NCBI GenBank assembly: GCA_031263565.1
Contig: JAISFR010000110.1
Span: forward strand, 1 to 40,946
DNA from: Candidatus Adiutrix sp.
Lineage (GTDB): Bacteria; Desulfobacterota; Desulfarculia; Adiutricales; Adiutricaceae
Direction of reading: 5' to 3'
DNA: 40,946 bases
Shown: positions 24,162 through 31,968 of the stretch, one piece after another
Position numbering within the stretch: position 1 is the first letter of the stretch
Layout of the letters: the number at the start of each line of letters is the position of its first letter
The notes under the pieces: model-generated
What the model was told of the DNA's origin: nothing
Database searches by the model: none
Seen by the model: the letters and a program-made list of their open reading frames with translations, nothing else
Translations under genes and position numbers: made by a program

Positions 24162-24929
24162 ATGCCAACTTATGAAATCATTCCTGTCAATGTTGGCGAA
24201 TTTACCGCCTTCGAAAAATCGATGTTTGTCTATCGGAAAGATTACGGGGTTAAGCTGCACGCGCCTTTCATCATGTATGTGGTCCGGAATGAAGACGTCT
24301 GCGTGGTGGTCGATACGGGCTGCAGCGATCCGGAATGGTCGATGCGGCATCACGGCTACCCGGTAATTCGCCAGGATCACCAGATACCGGACAGGGCCCT
24401 CAAGGGCCTAGGGATCAACCCGGCGGATGTTAAGTATGTCGTGAATACACATCTGCATTGGGACCATTGCTTTAACAACTATCAATTCCCCAACGCCAAA
24501 ATCTATGTCCAGAAGCGGGAACTGCAATACGCCATATGTCCCTTGCCCCACCATTGCGCCCAGTATGAATCGTTCCAGGTCGGGCTGGTGCCGCCCTGGA
24601 TCAAGGCCATGACCCAGTTTCAGGTGGTCGACGGCGACGTCAGCCTCCTGCCGGGCATCGATCTGGTATTTCTGCCCGGGCATACCCCGGGCTTCCAAGG
24701 CGTTTTGGTTGATACGGCCAAAGGCAAATACCTGATCGCGGGCGACAACGTAGCCCTGTTCGAGTGCTGGGACTCGTCCGGCAATCATAAGCACTCAATA
24801 TCGGGCCTTTATAACGATTTAGGGGAGTACTGGGCGTCTCTGAGCAAAATGGAACAGTTGGCCGTGGCTGACCGGGTTCTGCCGGGACACGACATGAAAG
24901 TATTCGAGCACAAAGCCTATCCCTATTGA
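24162..24929 (+). CDS. Metallo-beta-lactamase-fold hydrolase, lactonase-like
   Basis: 255 residues, starting at the ATG at 24162 with GGGGG seven bases before it. The dinuclear zinc site is complete: HLHWDH (H97, H99, D101, H102), H174 in LPGHTPG, D195 in AGDN and H243 in LPGHD. The overall pattern is that of the AttM/AiiA-type N-acyl-homoserine lactonase clade of MBL-fold proteins. Lying behind a carboxylate importer and next to a citrate-lyase regulator, it may open a lactone of the imported acid rather than quench quorum signals; this is inference. It is probably co-transcribed with the transporter 139 bases upstream and ends at a strong terminator. Confidence 0.88.
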   Translation: MPTYEIIPVNVGEFTAFEKSMFVYRKDYGVKLHAPFIMYVVRNEDVCVVVDTGCSDPEWSMRHHGYPVIRQDHQIPDRALKGLGINPADVKYVVNTHLHWDHCFNNYQFPNAKIYVQKRELQYAICPLPHHCAQYESFQVGLVPPWIKAMTQFQVVDGDVSLLPGIDLVFLPGHTPGFQGVLVDTAKGKYLIAGDNVALFECWDSSGNHKHSISGLYNDLGEYWASLSKMEQLAVADRVLPGHDMKVFEHKAYPY

Positions 24930-24970
24930 TACCGTTGCTTATCAGCCAGCCTGCCTCACACATCCTGACG

Positions 24971-24995
24971 CCGCGTTCCCACGCGGTGTTTTTTT
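24971..24995 (+). terminator. Intrinsic terminator of the transporter/lactonase unit
   Basis: CCGCGT and ACGCGG pair around a TCCC loop, then TG and seven T. It lies 40 bases past the lactonase stop and just before the convergent regulator gene. Confidence 0.88.
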
Positions 24996-25004
24996 GCGCG
25001 ATAT

Positions 25005-26435
25005 TTACATTTCCAGGTTCTTCAGGCGATAGGCGACCTGGTAATATTCTATGGCAAAGCCTTCAGCCTTCATGACTTTGGCTATTTTACGCGGCCCCAG
25101 GCCCTGCTGGTTCAACTCGGAGATCCGCTCGGCGACCCGGCGTTTGTTTCTCAGGTTGGCCGGCATGGGTGGCTGGTAGGCGGGGGTCTCGTCATGTTGT
25201 GATAAGTCGGGGGGCAGATGTTCTTCCTCGACGACTCCGCAAACCATTTCCTTCTGGTCGCGCGCCGTGGAGACCAGGGGCACGGCGGCGTCAATGGCGG
25301 CATTGATCATATCGCGGAATTCACGGATATTACGTGGATAATAGGCGTTCAAGAGAGCACATTCCGCTTGCGGCGTCAGGATAACCTTGAGCTTGATCCC
25401 ATAGCGTTTATCCGCCGATTGCTCGTAGTGACGGCAGAAATTTTCGAGCATCGTTTTCTTTTCATCGTCCGGCCGCAGGCGCAGCGGGGTGAGATGAATA
25501 TGGTACTGGGCCAGACGCTGATACAGTTCGGGGATCAGAACGGAAGAAAGATCGAGGCTGCTGGCGGCGATGACGATGACGTTCAGCTTTTTGTCGTTTC
25601 GTCCGCCGATTCGGCGGCTGATGCCACTCTCTATCACCCTGAGCAGCATGGTCTGGTAGGAACCCAGCGCGTGCGCCTCATCAAGGAAGAGAACCCCGTC
25701 GTCGGCCAGTTCGATCAATCCCTGCTTATCCACAGCCCCGGTGAAACTGCCTTTGTCCGAACCGAAAATCTCCATGGCGGCTATATCGTTGTTGGTAAAC
25801 TGGGCGCAGTTAACCTCTATGAACGGAGCGTTGGGGCCGATAACTTTGATCTCCCTGGCGAAATCATACATCGCTTTGGCCAGCGTGGTTTTGCCCGTGC
25901 CGGTCTCGCCGGTGATGACGCAATGCCTGGGGCCGCCCAGAGAAGCTATGCAGCGCTGCGATTTCCCCACCATCTCTTTCAGGCTGCCGTGCGCACCGAT
26001 AAAAGAGTCGAACACATCCATGTGACGGCTGATATTCAAGTCCATCCGCATGCTGTCAATCTGGCTGCGCATGGCGGAGATGCGTTTGGTCAATTGCATG
26101 ACTTCCGTCGTCTCCTGAAAAATAGAGAAGCCTCCCTTGAACACGCCGGAGGTGAACACGGGATATCCCCGCACAAAATAGAAACGTCCCTGAAAATTCA
26201 TGGTGTGCGAGGGGATGACCTGACGGGTTTCTAGGAGCCGGAGCAAGGCGGAGTAAGGATAGAAATGCCTCACATGCCGGCCGATCATGTTTTCCGGCTG
26301 CTGCTGGACATAGCGGGCGGAATGGCTGTTACAGAACGTTATAATGCCGTGCTCATCAACAATGGTGACGCCTTCGCTCATCTCGTTCAGAATCGTCTGA
26401 AAGAGTTCGTGGCGGCAATTTTCTTCGGGCACCAT
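25005..26435 (-). CDS. PAS-AAA sigma-54-dependent transcriptional activator, probable regulator of the citrate-lyase locus
   Basis: 476 residues. An N-terminal PAS-type sensor domain (~10-110; GVTIVDEHGIITFCN) lacks a phospho-receiver, so it should sense a ligand directly. A short coiled stretch leads to the AAA+ domain: Walker A GETGTGKT at 176-183, sigma-54-contact loop GSFTGA at 229-234 (canonical GAFTGA with A to S), Walker B VLFLDEAH at 248-255, and the ELYQRLAQYHIHL segment near 303-315. The C-terminal ~45 residues hold a helix-turn-helix (RVAERISELNQQG, GPRKIAKVM) that is unlike the usual Fis type. The gene is divergent from the cit operon, and sigma-54 promoters precede both that operon and the transporter, so it is the likely activator of both. 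The ATG at 26435 has AGGGAGA upstream. Confidence 0.92.
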   Translation of the reverse strand: MVPEENCRHELFQTILNEMSEGVTIVDEHGIITFCNSHSARYVQQQPENMIGRHVRHFYPYSALLRLLETRQVIPSHTMNFQGRFYFVRGYPVFTSGVFKGGFSIFQETTEVMQLTKRISAMRSQIDSMRMDLNISRHMDVFDSFIGAHGSLKEMVGKSQRCIASLGGPRHCVITGETGTGKTTLAKAMYDFAREIKVIGPNAPFIEVNCAQFTNNDIAAMEIFGSDKGSFTGAVDKQGLIELADDGVLFLDEAHALGSYQTMLLRVIESGISRRIGGRNDKKLNVIVIAASSLDLSSVLIPELYQRLAQYHIHLTPLRLRPDDEKKTMLENFCRHYEQSADKRYGIKLKVILTPQAECALLNAYYPRNIREFRDMINAAIDAAVPLVSTARDQKEMVCGVVEEEHLPPDLSQHDETPAYQPPMPANLRNKRRVAERISELNQQGLGPRKIAKVMKAEGFAIEYYQVAYRLKNLEM

Positions 26436-26499
26436 GCATCTGTCTCCCTGTTTGATTTCAAAAAAACCGCAATCATAGCAAAAAGAAGGAGGCCGGTTG

Positions 26500-26539
26500 G
26501 TTGTCGCATTTTGTTGTTATGCTTTGTTGTCGCATCTTG
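26500..26539. promoter_or_regulatory. Direct repeat, candidate activator binding site (UAS)
   Basis: GTTGTCGCATTTTG (26500-26513) and GTTGTCGCATCTTG (26526-26539) differ at one base and sit 26 bases apart. They lie about 65-105 bases before the regulator ATG and about 300 bases upstream of the sigma-54 promoter, a typical distance for an enhancer. The rest of 26436-26820 holds no supportable gene. Confidence 0.55.
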
Positions 26540-26820
26540 CCTAAGCGCCATTTGGGGGAGGGCCGCTTTTTTATGGCCGCCCCGGCGATTGTCGGGGATA
26601 TTGATATTGCGGCCATCCATCATCAGCGATGACGAGCTACCCGCACGGCTATTTATCCTGGAAACTGTATCAGGATTATATCACAGATTAAAACTATCGA
26701 CGAAACAATCTAACAAGGAACACGATTTTTATAACAAATGTTTTCACCCGACCAAGCCGCAATATGGCGAAAGAGCTTGTATGGCGGATCAAACCGGACG
26801 CAACCGGGGCCGTCAACGTT

Positions 26821-26836
26821 TGGCACATAAAATGCT
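26821..26836 (+). promoter_or_regulatory. Sigma-54 promoter of the citrate-lyase/fumarate operon
   Basis: TGGCACATAAAATGCT has the -24 GG (26822-26823) and -12 GC (26834-26835) at exact spacing and TGGCAC intact. Transcription would begin near 26847, about 27 bases before the citD start. Confidence 0.82.
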
Positions 26837-26873
26837 CTGCCACATAATATATCATATCAGTGAGGTGAGGCCA

Positions 26874-27161
26874 TTGGTCAGCGTTTTAAAAGCCGCTCAG
26901 GCTGGCACTCTGGAATCCAACGACATCATGATCATCGTCGAGCCTGGCGCCAACGGCATAGCCCTGGACCTGGAGAGCATAGTCAAGAAGCAGTTCGGCG
27001 CGGCCATCAGCCGGACCATTGTTGAAGCCGTCATGGGACGGGGGATTACGGACATAAACATCAAGGCCATCGACAAGGGAGCCCTTGATTATACGATTCA
27101 GGCCAGACTGGCCACGGCGTTGTCCCGGGCCGGCGCCGCCCCTACCGGAAAGGTTTGCTGA
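26874..27161 (+). CDS. citD: Citrate lyase acyl carrier protein (gamma subunit)
   Basis: 95 residues if started at the TTG at 26874, which has an excellent ribosome site (GAGGTGA, five bases away). The resulting N-terminus and length match CitD. The frame continues far upstream but beyond the predicted transcription start. AGTLESND holds Ser15, the site where the 2'-(5''-triphosphoribosyl)-3'-dephospho-CoA group is attached. VEKQFG-like (VKKQFGAAI) and DKGALDYTIQARLATAL are typical. CitD carries the acetyl/citryl thioester between CitF and CitE. It is the first gene of the sigma-54 operon, and its stop TGA overlaps the citE ATG by one base. Confidence 0.92.
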   Translation: MVSVLKAAQAGTLESNDIMIIVEPGANGIALDLESIVKKQFGAAISRTIVEAVMGRGITDINIKAIDKGALDYTIQARLATALSRAGAAPTGKVC

Positions 27162-28036
27162 TGGACATTCGCCGCTCTATGTTATACGTTCCCGGCAACA
27201 ATCCCGGCATGCTGCAGACCGGCGGGCTGTTCGGCGCCGATGTCGTTGTCCTGGACCTGGAGGACGCGGTCGCGCCGCCGGAGAAGGACGCGGCCCGCGA
27301 CCTGGTTTCCCGGGCGCTTCGCGTGGTCGACTATGGCCGGGCGGAGACCTGTGTGCGCATCAATTCACTGGATACTTACGCCGGGCAGGATCTCCCCGCC
27401 ATCGTGCCCTGTCGCCCGGATCTGGTCATCCTGCCCAAAGCTAACTGCGCCGCTGATATCCGGAGGCTGGCCCAACTGCTGGACCGCCTGGAAGAGCCCG
27501 ACCAGAAGCCGATCGGCATTATGGCCATTATCGAAAGCCCACAGGGTTTGGCCGAAGTCTACGATATCGCCAGATCGCACAAGCGTCTGGCCGGCCTGCT
27601 TCTGGGCGCGGAAGACTATACGGCCATGGTCGGTTCGCTGCGCACCAAAGCCGGGGGTGAGATTGCGGTGGCCAGATCGCTGTTGACCAACGCCGCCGCC
27701 GCCGCCGGCCTTCAATCCTTCGATGCCGTGTTTACCGACGCCAACGATGAGGACGGCCTGAGCAAGGACACGCTCTTGTCCAAGCACCTGGGCTTTTCGG
27801 GCAAGGCCGCCGTCAACCCTCGCCAGGTTAAAACGATCAATGAACTGTTCAACCCGAGCGCCGAAGAGATAGCTTTCGCCCAGCGTGTGCTCAAGGCACT
27901 GCGCCAGGCGGAGAAGGAAGGCTCGGGGGTGGCCTCCATCAGCGGCAAGATGATCGACGCTCCGGTGGCCAGGCGTGCCGGGCGAATCCTTCATCTGGCC
28001 AAGACGCTGGGCCTGGTGAAAGGGGAAGAGGAATGA
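27161..28036 (+). CDS. citE: Citrate lyase beta subunit (citryl-ACP lyase)
   Basis: 291 residues, usual for CitE. The subunit cleaves citryl-ACP to acetyl-ACP and oxaloacetate, or citramalyl-ACP to acetyl-ACP and pyruvate in citramalate lyases. The TIM-barrel HpcH/HpaI-type active site is visible: RRSMLYVPGN at the start, VVLDLEDAVAP with the acidic Mg region near residue 35, ILPKANC, IIESPQGL with the metal-binding Glu, and LLLGAEDYTA. The ATG at 27161 has GGAAAGG upstream and overlaps the citD stop; its own stop overlaps the citF ATG. Sequence alone does not separate citrate from citramalate specificity. Confidence 0.93.
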   Translation: MDIRRSMLYVPGNNPGMLQTGGLFGADVVVLDLEDAVAPPEKDAARDLVSRALRVVDYGRAETCVRINSLDTYAGQDLPAIVPCRPDLVILPKANCAADIRRLAQLLDRLEEPDQKPIGIMAIIESPQGLAEVYDIARSHKRLAGLLLGAEDYTAMVGSLRTKAGGEIAVARSLLTNAAAAAGLQSFDAVFTDANDEDGLSKDTLLSKHLGFSGKAAVNPRQVKTINELFNPSAEEIAFAQRVLKALRQAEKEGSGVASISGKMIDAPVARRAGRILHLAKTLGLVKGEEE

Positions 28037-29574
28037 TCAACGCCATCGGCCGAGATATCCCGGAATACATCGACGGCTTCGGCCCGGTCAGGCCGTTTCG
28101 GGGCGCTTTCGCGGCCGTTCCCGATCCGGCCGCCTACGCGCCGCCGCTGAAAGCGACAAAGCCCGGCCACCGCAAACTGGTTTCGACTCTGGAAGACCTC
28201 TTCAAGCATCTTCGGATCGAGAGCGGCATGACCCTGTCTTTTCACCACCACCTGCGCAACGGCGATGCGGTGCCCAATCTGGTGTTGGACACTGCAGCGA
28301 AACTGGGGCTGAGAGATCTGAGCATCTCTTTGACGGGCGTATTCGCCGTTCACGCGCCCCTGATCGAACACATCAAAAACGGAGTCGTGACCTCGCTACG
28401 CTCCAGCGGATTGTACGGGCCGCTGGCCGCGGCCGTTTCAGGTGGGCTGTTGGCCAAACCCGTGCTCCTGCACTCCCATGGCGGGCGGCCGCGCGCGCTC
28501 AAAAGCGGCGAACTGAAAGTCGACATCGCCTTCATCGCCGCCCCGGCCGCCGACAGCTCCGGCAATATCAGCGGCCTCGTGGGGCCGGCCGCCTGCGGCT
28601 CCCTGGGCTATGCTTTCAGTGACGCCGACCGCGCGAAGGCCGTGGTCGCGGTCACGGACAATCTGGTCGACTACCCCTTGATACCCGCTTCGATCACCCA
28701 GAACAAAGTCGACTATGTCGTCCGGGTTGACAGTATCGGCGATCCTAAAGGCATTGTTTCGGGAACAACCCGCATCACCAAGGATCCGGTGGGGCTGAAT
28801 ATCGCCGAAACCGCGGCCCGGGTGATCGAGGCCTCGGGTTTGCTGAAAGACGGCTTCTCTTTTCAGACCGGGGCCGGCGGCGCCTCCCTGGCCACCGCCC
28901 ACTATGTCAGCCGGATGATGGAAAAAAATAAGATCGCCGGCAGCTTCGCCCTGGGCGGCGTCACCGGCTACCTGGTCGACATGCTGGAAAAAGGCTTGTT
29001 CAAAGCGCTCTATGACGTCCAGAGCTTCGATCTGGAATCTGTCCAGTCACTGGGGCGCAATCAGAATCACATCGAGGTCAGCGCCGATCTCTATGCCAAC
29101 CCCTTCAATGCCGGCAGCCTGGTCAACAATCTGGATGTCGTCATCCTCGGCGCGACCGAGATCGACACCGACTTCAACGTCAACGTCATCACCGGTTCCG
29201 ACGGCGTGATCATGGGCGCTTCCGGAGGCCATCCCGATACGGCGGCCGGCGCCAAGATGACCGTCATCGTGACCAATCTCCTGCGCAGCCGGCAATCCAT
29301 CGTCGTCGACCGGGTGATCACGGCGACCACCCCAGGGGAGACGGTCGACGTGCTGGTCACCGAATATGGCCTGGCGGTCAATCCGGCCCGGCCGGACCTC
29401 AAAGAGCGGTTCGCGGATGCCGGCTTAAATGTCAGAGACATCCACGAGCTGAAGCGCTTGGCCCGGAATATGGCCGGTCGGCCCGCCAAAATCGAGCCTG
29501 GCGGGCGTATCGTGGCTCTGGTGGAATATCGTGATGGAACGATTATTGATGTGGTGAGAGCCGAAAGCCGTTAA
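28033..29574 (+). CDS. citF: Citrate lyase alpha subunit (acyl-ACP:citrate transferase)
   Basis: 513 residues, full length. CitF exchanges the acetyl group on CitD for citrate, the first half of the lyase cycle. Family segments include GMTLSFHHHLRNGD near residue 65, TSLRSSGLYGP, VLLHSHGGRPRA, GLVGPAACGSLGYA, SFQTGAGGASLA and the C-terminal TEYGLAVNP. These are the CoA-transferase-like sites of CitF. The ATG overlaps the citE stop (ATGA). A 77-base gap follows before the fumarase genes, without a terminator. The D-E-F order with C, X and G further down in the same operon resembles known cit operons except for the inserted redox genes. Confidence 0.94.
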   Translation: MINAIGRDIPEYIDGFGPVRPFRGAFAAVPDPAAYAPPLKATKPGHRKLVSTLEDLFKHLRIESGMTLSFHHHLRNGDAVPNLVLDTAAKLGLRDLSISLTGVFAVHAPLIEHIKNGVVTSLRSSGLYGPLAAAVSGGLLAKPVLLHSHGGRPRALKSGELKVDIAFIAAPAADSSGNISGLVGPAACGSLGYAFSDADRAKAVVAVTDNLVDYPLIPASITQNKVDYVVRVDSIGDPKGIVSGTTRITKDPVGLNIAETAARVIEASGLLKDGFSFQTGAGGASLATAHYVSRMMEKNKIAGSFALGGVTGYLVDMLEKGLFKALYDVQSFDLESVQSLGRNQNHIEVSADLYANPFNAGSLVNNLDVVILGATEIDTDFNVNVITGSDGVIMGASGGHPDTAAGAKMTVIVTNLLRSRQSIVVDRVITATTPGETVDVLVTEYGLAVNPARPDLKERFADAGLNVRDIHELKRLARNMAGRPAKIEPGGRIVALVEYRDGTIIDVVRAESR

Positions 29575-29651
29575 CCGCCGGCTTTCTTTCCTATCGCTGC
29601 CGACAACTGGTTCATGGCGATCGTAAAGCCTTTTTTTCAAGGAGATACAGC

Positions 29652-30551
29652 ATGGCAATCAGTGAGCAAATTATCGAACAAACAGTTTTCCGGCTCATGA
29701 AGAAAGCGGCGATCGAACTGCCCCGGGATGTGGTGAACGCCCTGGAAAGAGCTTATGAACAAGAGGAGAATCCGACGGCCCAAGGGCAGTTCAAGGCTTT
29801 TATGGAGAATATCCGGATCGCCCACGACAAGCAGGTCGGCCTGTGCCAGGATACGGGCATGCCGATCATTTATGCCGATCTGGGCCTGAATTGCCGGTTG
29901 GAAGGCGAGCCGGAAGCGGCCATGACCCGTGCGGTGGCCCGGGCCACCAAAGAAGTGCCGCTGCGACAAAACGTGATCAATCCTCTGACTCTGGAAAATC
30001 CGGGCACCAACACCGGCTGGGGTATCCCCTGCGTCCACTGGCACGTCGTGCCCCAGGCCGACTATTTGGAACTCATGGCCGTGCCCAAAGGTTTCGGCTC
30101 CGAGATGCGGGCCTCGCAGGTTTTCATCCTGACCAGTGAGAACATCGCCCGGGGCACGGTAAAAGCGGTGCTGGACGTGGTCGAGGACGCTATGGGCGAA
30201 GCCTGCCCGCCGGTGATCATCGGCGTGGGCATCGGCGGCTTCGCCGACTCTTCCATGACCATGGCCAAGAAAGCCCTTTTTCGCCCCATCGGCGCCAGGA
30301 ACCAGGACCCCTTGGTCGCGGCCCTGGAGACGGAAATCCATGAGGCCGTCAATTCGCTCGGCATCGGGCCCATGGGCTTCGGCGGCAAAACCTACGCCCT
30401 GGGCGTGCACATAGAAATGAGCGGGGCCCACACGGCGGTCGCGCCGGTGTCGGTCATCTTCCAGTGCTGGGTCTGCCGTTACTCCAAGGCCCGGATTTAC
30501 AATGACGGGCGCGTGGAATACATCACCCACCCGGAAGGAGGGGCGCACTAA
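29652..30551 (+). CDS. Class I fumarate hydratase-type alpha subunit
   Basis: 299 residues with AAGGAGA before the ATG. This family makes the N-terminal half of iron-sulfur hydro-lyases such as fumarase, L-tartrate dehydratase and mesaconase. Three cysteines can bind the [4Fe-4S] cluster: C65 in GLCQDTGMP, C185 in GEACPP, and C272 or C275. GVGIGGFADSS is the usual GIGIGG loop. The substrate loop normally read as KGGGSEN appears as KGFGSEMRAS, a marked divergence that may signal a different substrate. In the operon it would hydrate/dehydrate malate-fumarate, or citramalate-mesaconate if the lyase is a citramalate lyase. It is coupled to the beta subunit (TAATG overlap). Confidence 0.9.
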   Translation: MAISEQIIEQTVFRLMKKAAIELPRDVVNALERAYEQEENPTAQGQFKAFMENIRIAHDKQVGLCQDTGMPIIYADLGLNCRLEGEPEAAMTRAVARATKEVPLRQNVINPLTLENPGTNTGWGIPCVHWHVVPQADYLELMAVPKGFGSEMRASQVFILTSENIARGTVKAVLDVVEDAMGEACPPVIIGVGIGGFADSSMTMAKKALFRPIGARNQDPLVAALETEIHEAVNSLGIGPMGFGGKTYALGVHIEMSGAHTAVAPVSVIFQCWVCRYSKARIYNDGRVEYITHPEGGAH

Positions 30552-31219
30552 TGGCCAGGGAATATCATTTTCAGCTGCCGGTCAATGAAGAGCAGATGCG
30601 GGAATTGCAAATCGGCGACCTGGTCTATCTCTCCGGCATCGTCATCACCATGCGCGACATCAGTCATCGCAAGGCGGTGGACATGCTGGGAGCCGACGAG
30701 AGCCTGCCCGTGGATTTCACCAATGGCGCCCTGTGGCACTGCGCCCCGATCGTCCGTCAGAAAGGAGAAGGCCAATGGGAAGCCGTGGCCGCCGGCTCCA
30801 CCACCAGCTCTAAATTTTCCAAGCTGGGTGCGGAGCTGATCCGGAAACTCCAGATCCGCTGCACCATCGGCAAAGGCACGATGTTTCCGCCGGCCGTGGA
30901 CGCGATGGAAGAAGTCGGCGCGGTGTTCCTGAACGCCACCGGCGGCGCGGCGGCCATGTACGCCTGCCAGATAAAGGAAGTCGTCGACGCGTTCTGGCTC
31001 GAACTGGGCCTGCCGGAAGCGCTCTGGGTTTTGCGGGTGGAAGAGATGGGGCCGTTCATCGTCGGCATCGACAGCCACCGGAACTCTTTGTTTGACGAAG
31101 TGGGCGCCGTCTGTCGGGAGAACCTCCAGCGGGTCTATGCGGACAGCCATATCTCGCCCGATTACACCTACACCTATCTGCCCAAACGGGTCATGGCCAG
31201 GTCGCGGGATAAGAAGTGA
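30551..31219 (+). CDS. Class I fumarate hydratase-type beta subunit
   Basis: 222 residues, somewhat longer than many beta subunits (about 190-205). The fold signature appears as IGDLVYLSGIVITMRDISHRK, with the catalytic-region segments GSTTSSKFSK and IGKGTM. Those replace the commoner TTS-RM and GKGGM, so like the alpha subunit it is a divergent member. The domain binds the carboxylate end of the substrate and completes the hydro-lyase. The start overlaps the alpha-subunit stop by one base. The C-terminal ~25 residues (SPDYTYTYLPKRVMARSRDKK) are an extension, basic at the end. Confidence 0.9.
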   Translation: MAREYHFQLPVNEEQMRELQIGDLVYLSGIVITMRDISHRKAVDMLGADESLPVDFTNGALWHCAPIVRQKGEGQWEAVAAGSTTSSKFSKLGAELIRKLQIRCTIGKGTMFPPAVDAMEEVGAVFLNATGGAAAMYACQIKEVVDAFWLELGLPEALWVLRVEEMGPFIVGIDSHRNSLFDEVGAVCRENLQRVYADSHISPDYTYTYLPKRVMARSRDKK

Positions 31220-31246
31220 CCGCACGGCGGTCAAGAAGAAAGTGAG

Positions 31247-31951
31247 ATGAACGTGGAGGAAAAGTTAATACCAATCTACTATTTGGGCCAGCGCTATGAC
31301 GTGCCGGCCGGCCTGACGATCATGACGGCGCTGGAATGGCTGGGCTATGTGTACACGCACGGCTGCGGCTGCCGCGGCGGCGCCTGCGGCGCCTGCTCGA
31401 CCATGTACCGGGTCGGTGGCGATTACAAACTGCACGCCGGCTTGGCCTGTCAGACGATGGTGGTCCCCGGCATGACTCTCGTGCAGATTCCCTATTATCC
31501 AAGGCCGGTGACGAAGTACAGCATTGATGAGAAGATCACGGATCCTTCGCAAGTGCTGTTGCGCCTCTTCCCCGCGATCCAGAAATGCGTGGGCTGCGGC
31601 GCCTGCGCCCGGGCCTGCCCCCAGAATCTCCGGCCGATCGACTATGTGGCGGCGGCTTTGCGCGGCCAATGGCAGGCCGCGGCCGACCTGTCCTTTGACT
31701 GCCTCATGTGCGGTCTCTGCGCGGCCAGGTGCACCGGCGAACTGGTGCCGCACAGCATAGCCATGTTCGTCCGCCGCTACTATGCCAAGCTGGTGCGCAT
31801 AAAGCCGCAGTATCTGGTCGATCGGTCAAACGAAATCAAGAGCGGCAAATTCGTCCCCGGAGTGAAGCAGTTGGCGACGACGAGCCTTGAGGAACTGAGA
31901 CGACTGTACGATGCGCGCAGCTTCGAAAACGTTGACGGCAACAAGCATTAA
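31247..31951 (+). CDS. Fumarate-reductase-type iron-sulfur subunit with one 2Fe-2S and two 4Fe-4S clusters
   Basis: 234 residues. An N-terminal plant-type ferredoxin domain binds [2Fe-2S] via C42, C47, C50 and probably C68. The second domain has two complete CX2CX2CX3C motifs, C114-C124 and C152-C162, so two [4Fe-4S] clusters are expected. Classical FrdB/SdhB has one [4Fe-4S] and one [3Fe-4S]; the present pattern is closer to TfrB/HdrC-like dicluster proteins. It would pass electrons from the ferredoxin-cytochrome b anchor to the FrdA-like flavoprotein encoded next. No signal peptide: the site is cytoplasmic. Confidence 0.88.
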   Translation: MNVEEKLIPIYYLGQRYDVPAGLTIMTALEWLGYVYTHGCGCRGGACGACSTMYRVGGDYKLHAGLACQTMVVPGMTLVQIPYYPRPVTKYSIDEKITDPSQVLLRLFPAIQKCVGCGACARACPQNLRPIDYVAAALRGQWQAAADLSFDCLMCGLCAARCTGELVPHSIAMFVRRYYAKLVRIKPQYLVDRSNEIKSGKFVPGVKQLATTSLEELRRLYDARSFENVDGNKH

Positions 31952-31968
31952 TAATAAGGAGTGAGGAC

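Noticed and set aside
26265-26873. N-terminal extension of citD giving a 298-residue protein.
   Set aside because: It would cross the sigma-54 promoter and the regulator's intergenic region and lacks protein character; the TTG at 26874 has an ideal ribosome site and gives normal CitD length.
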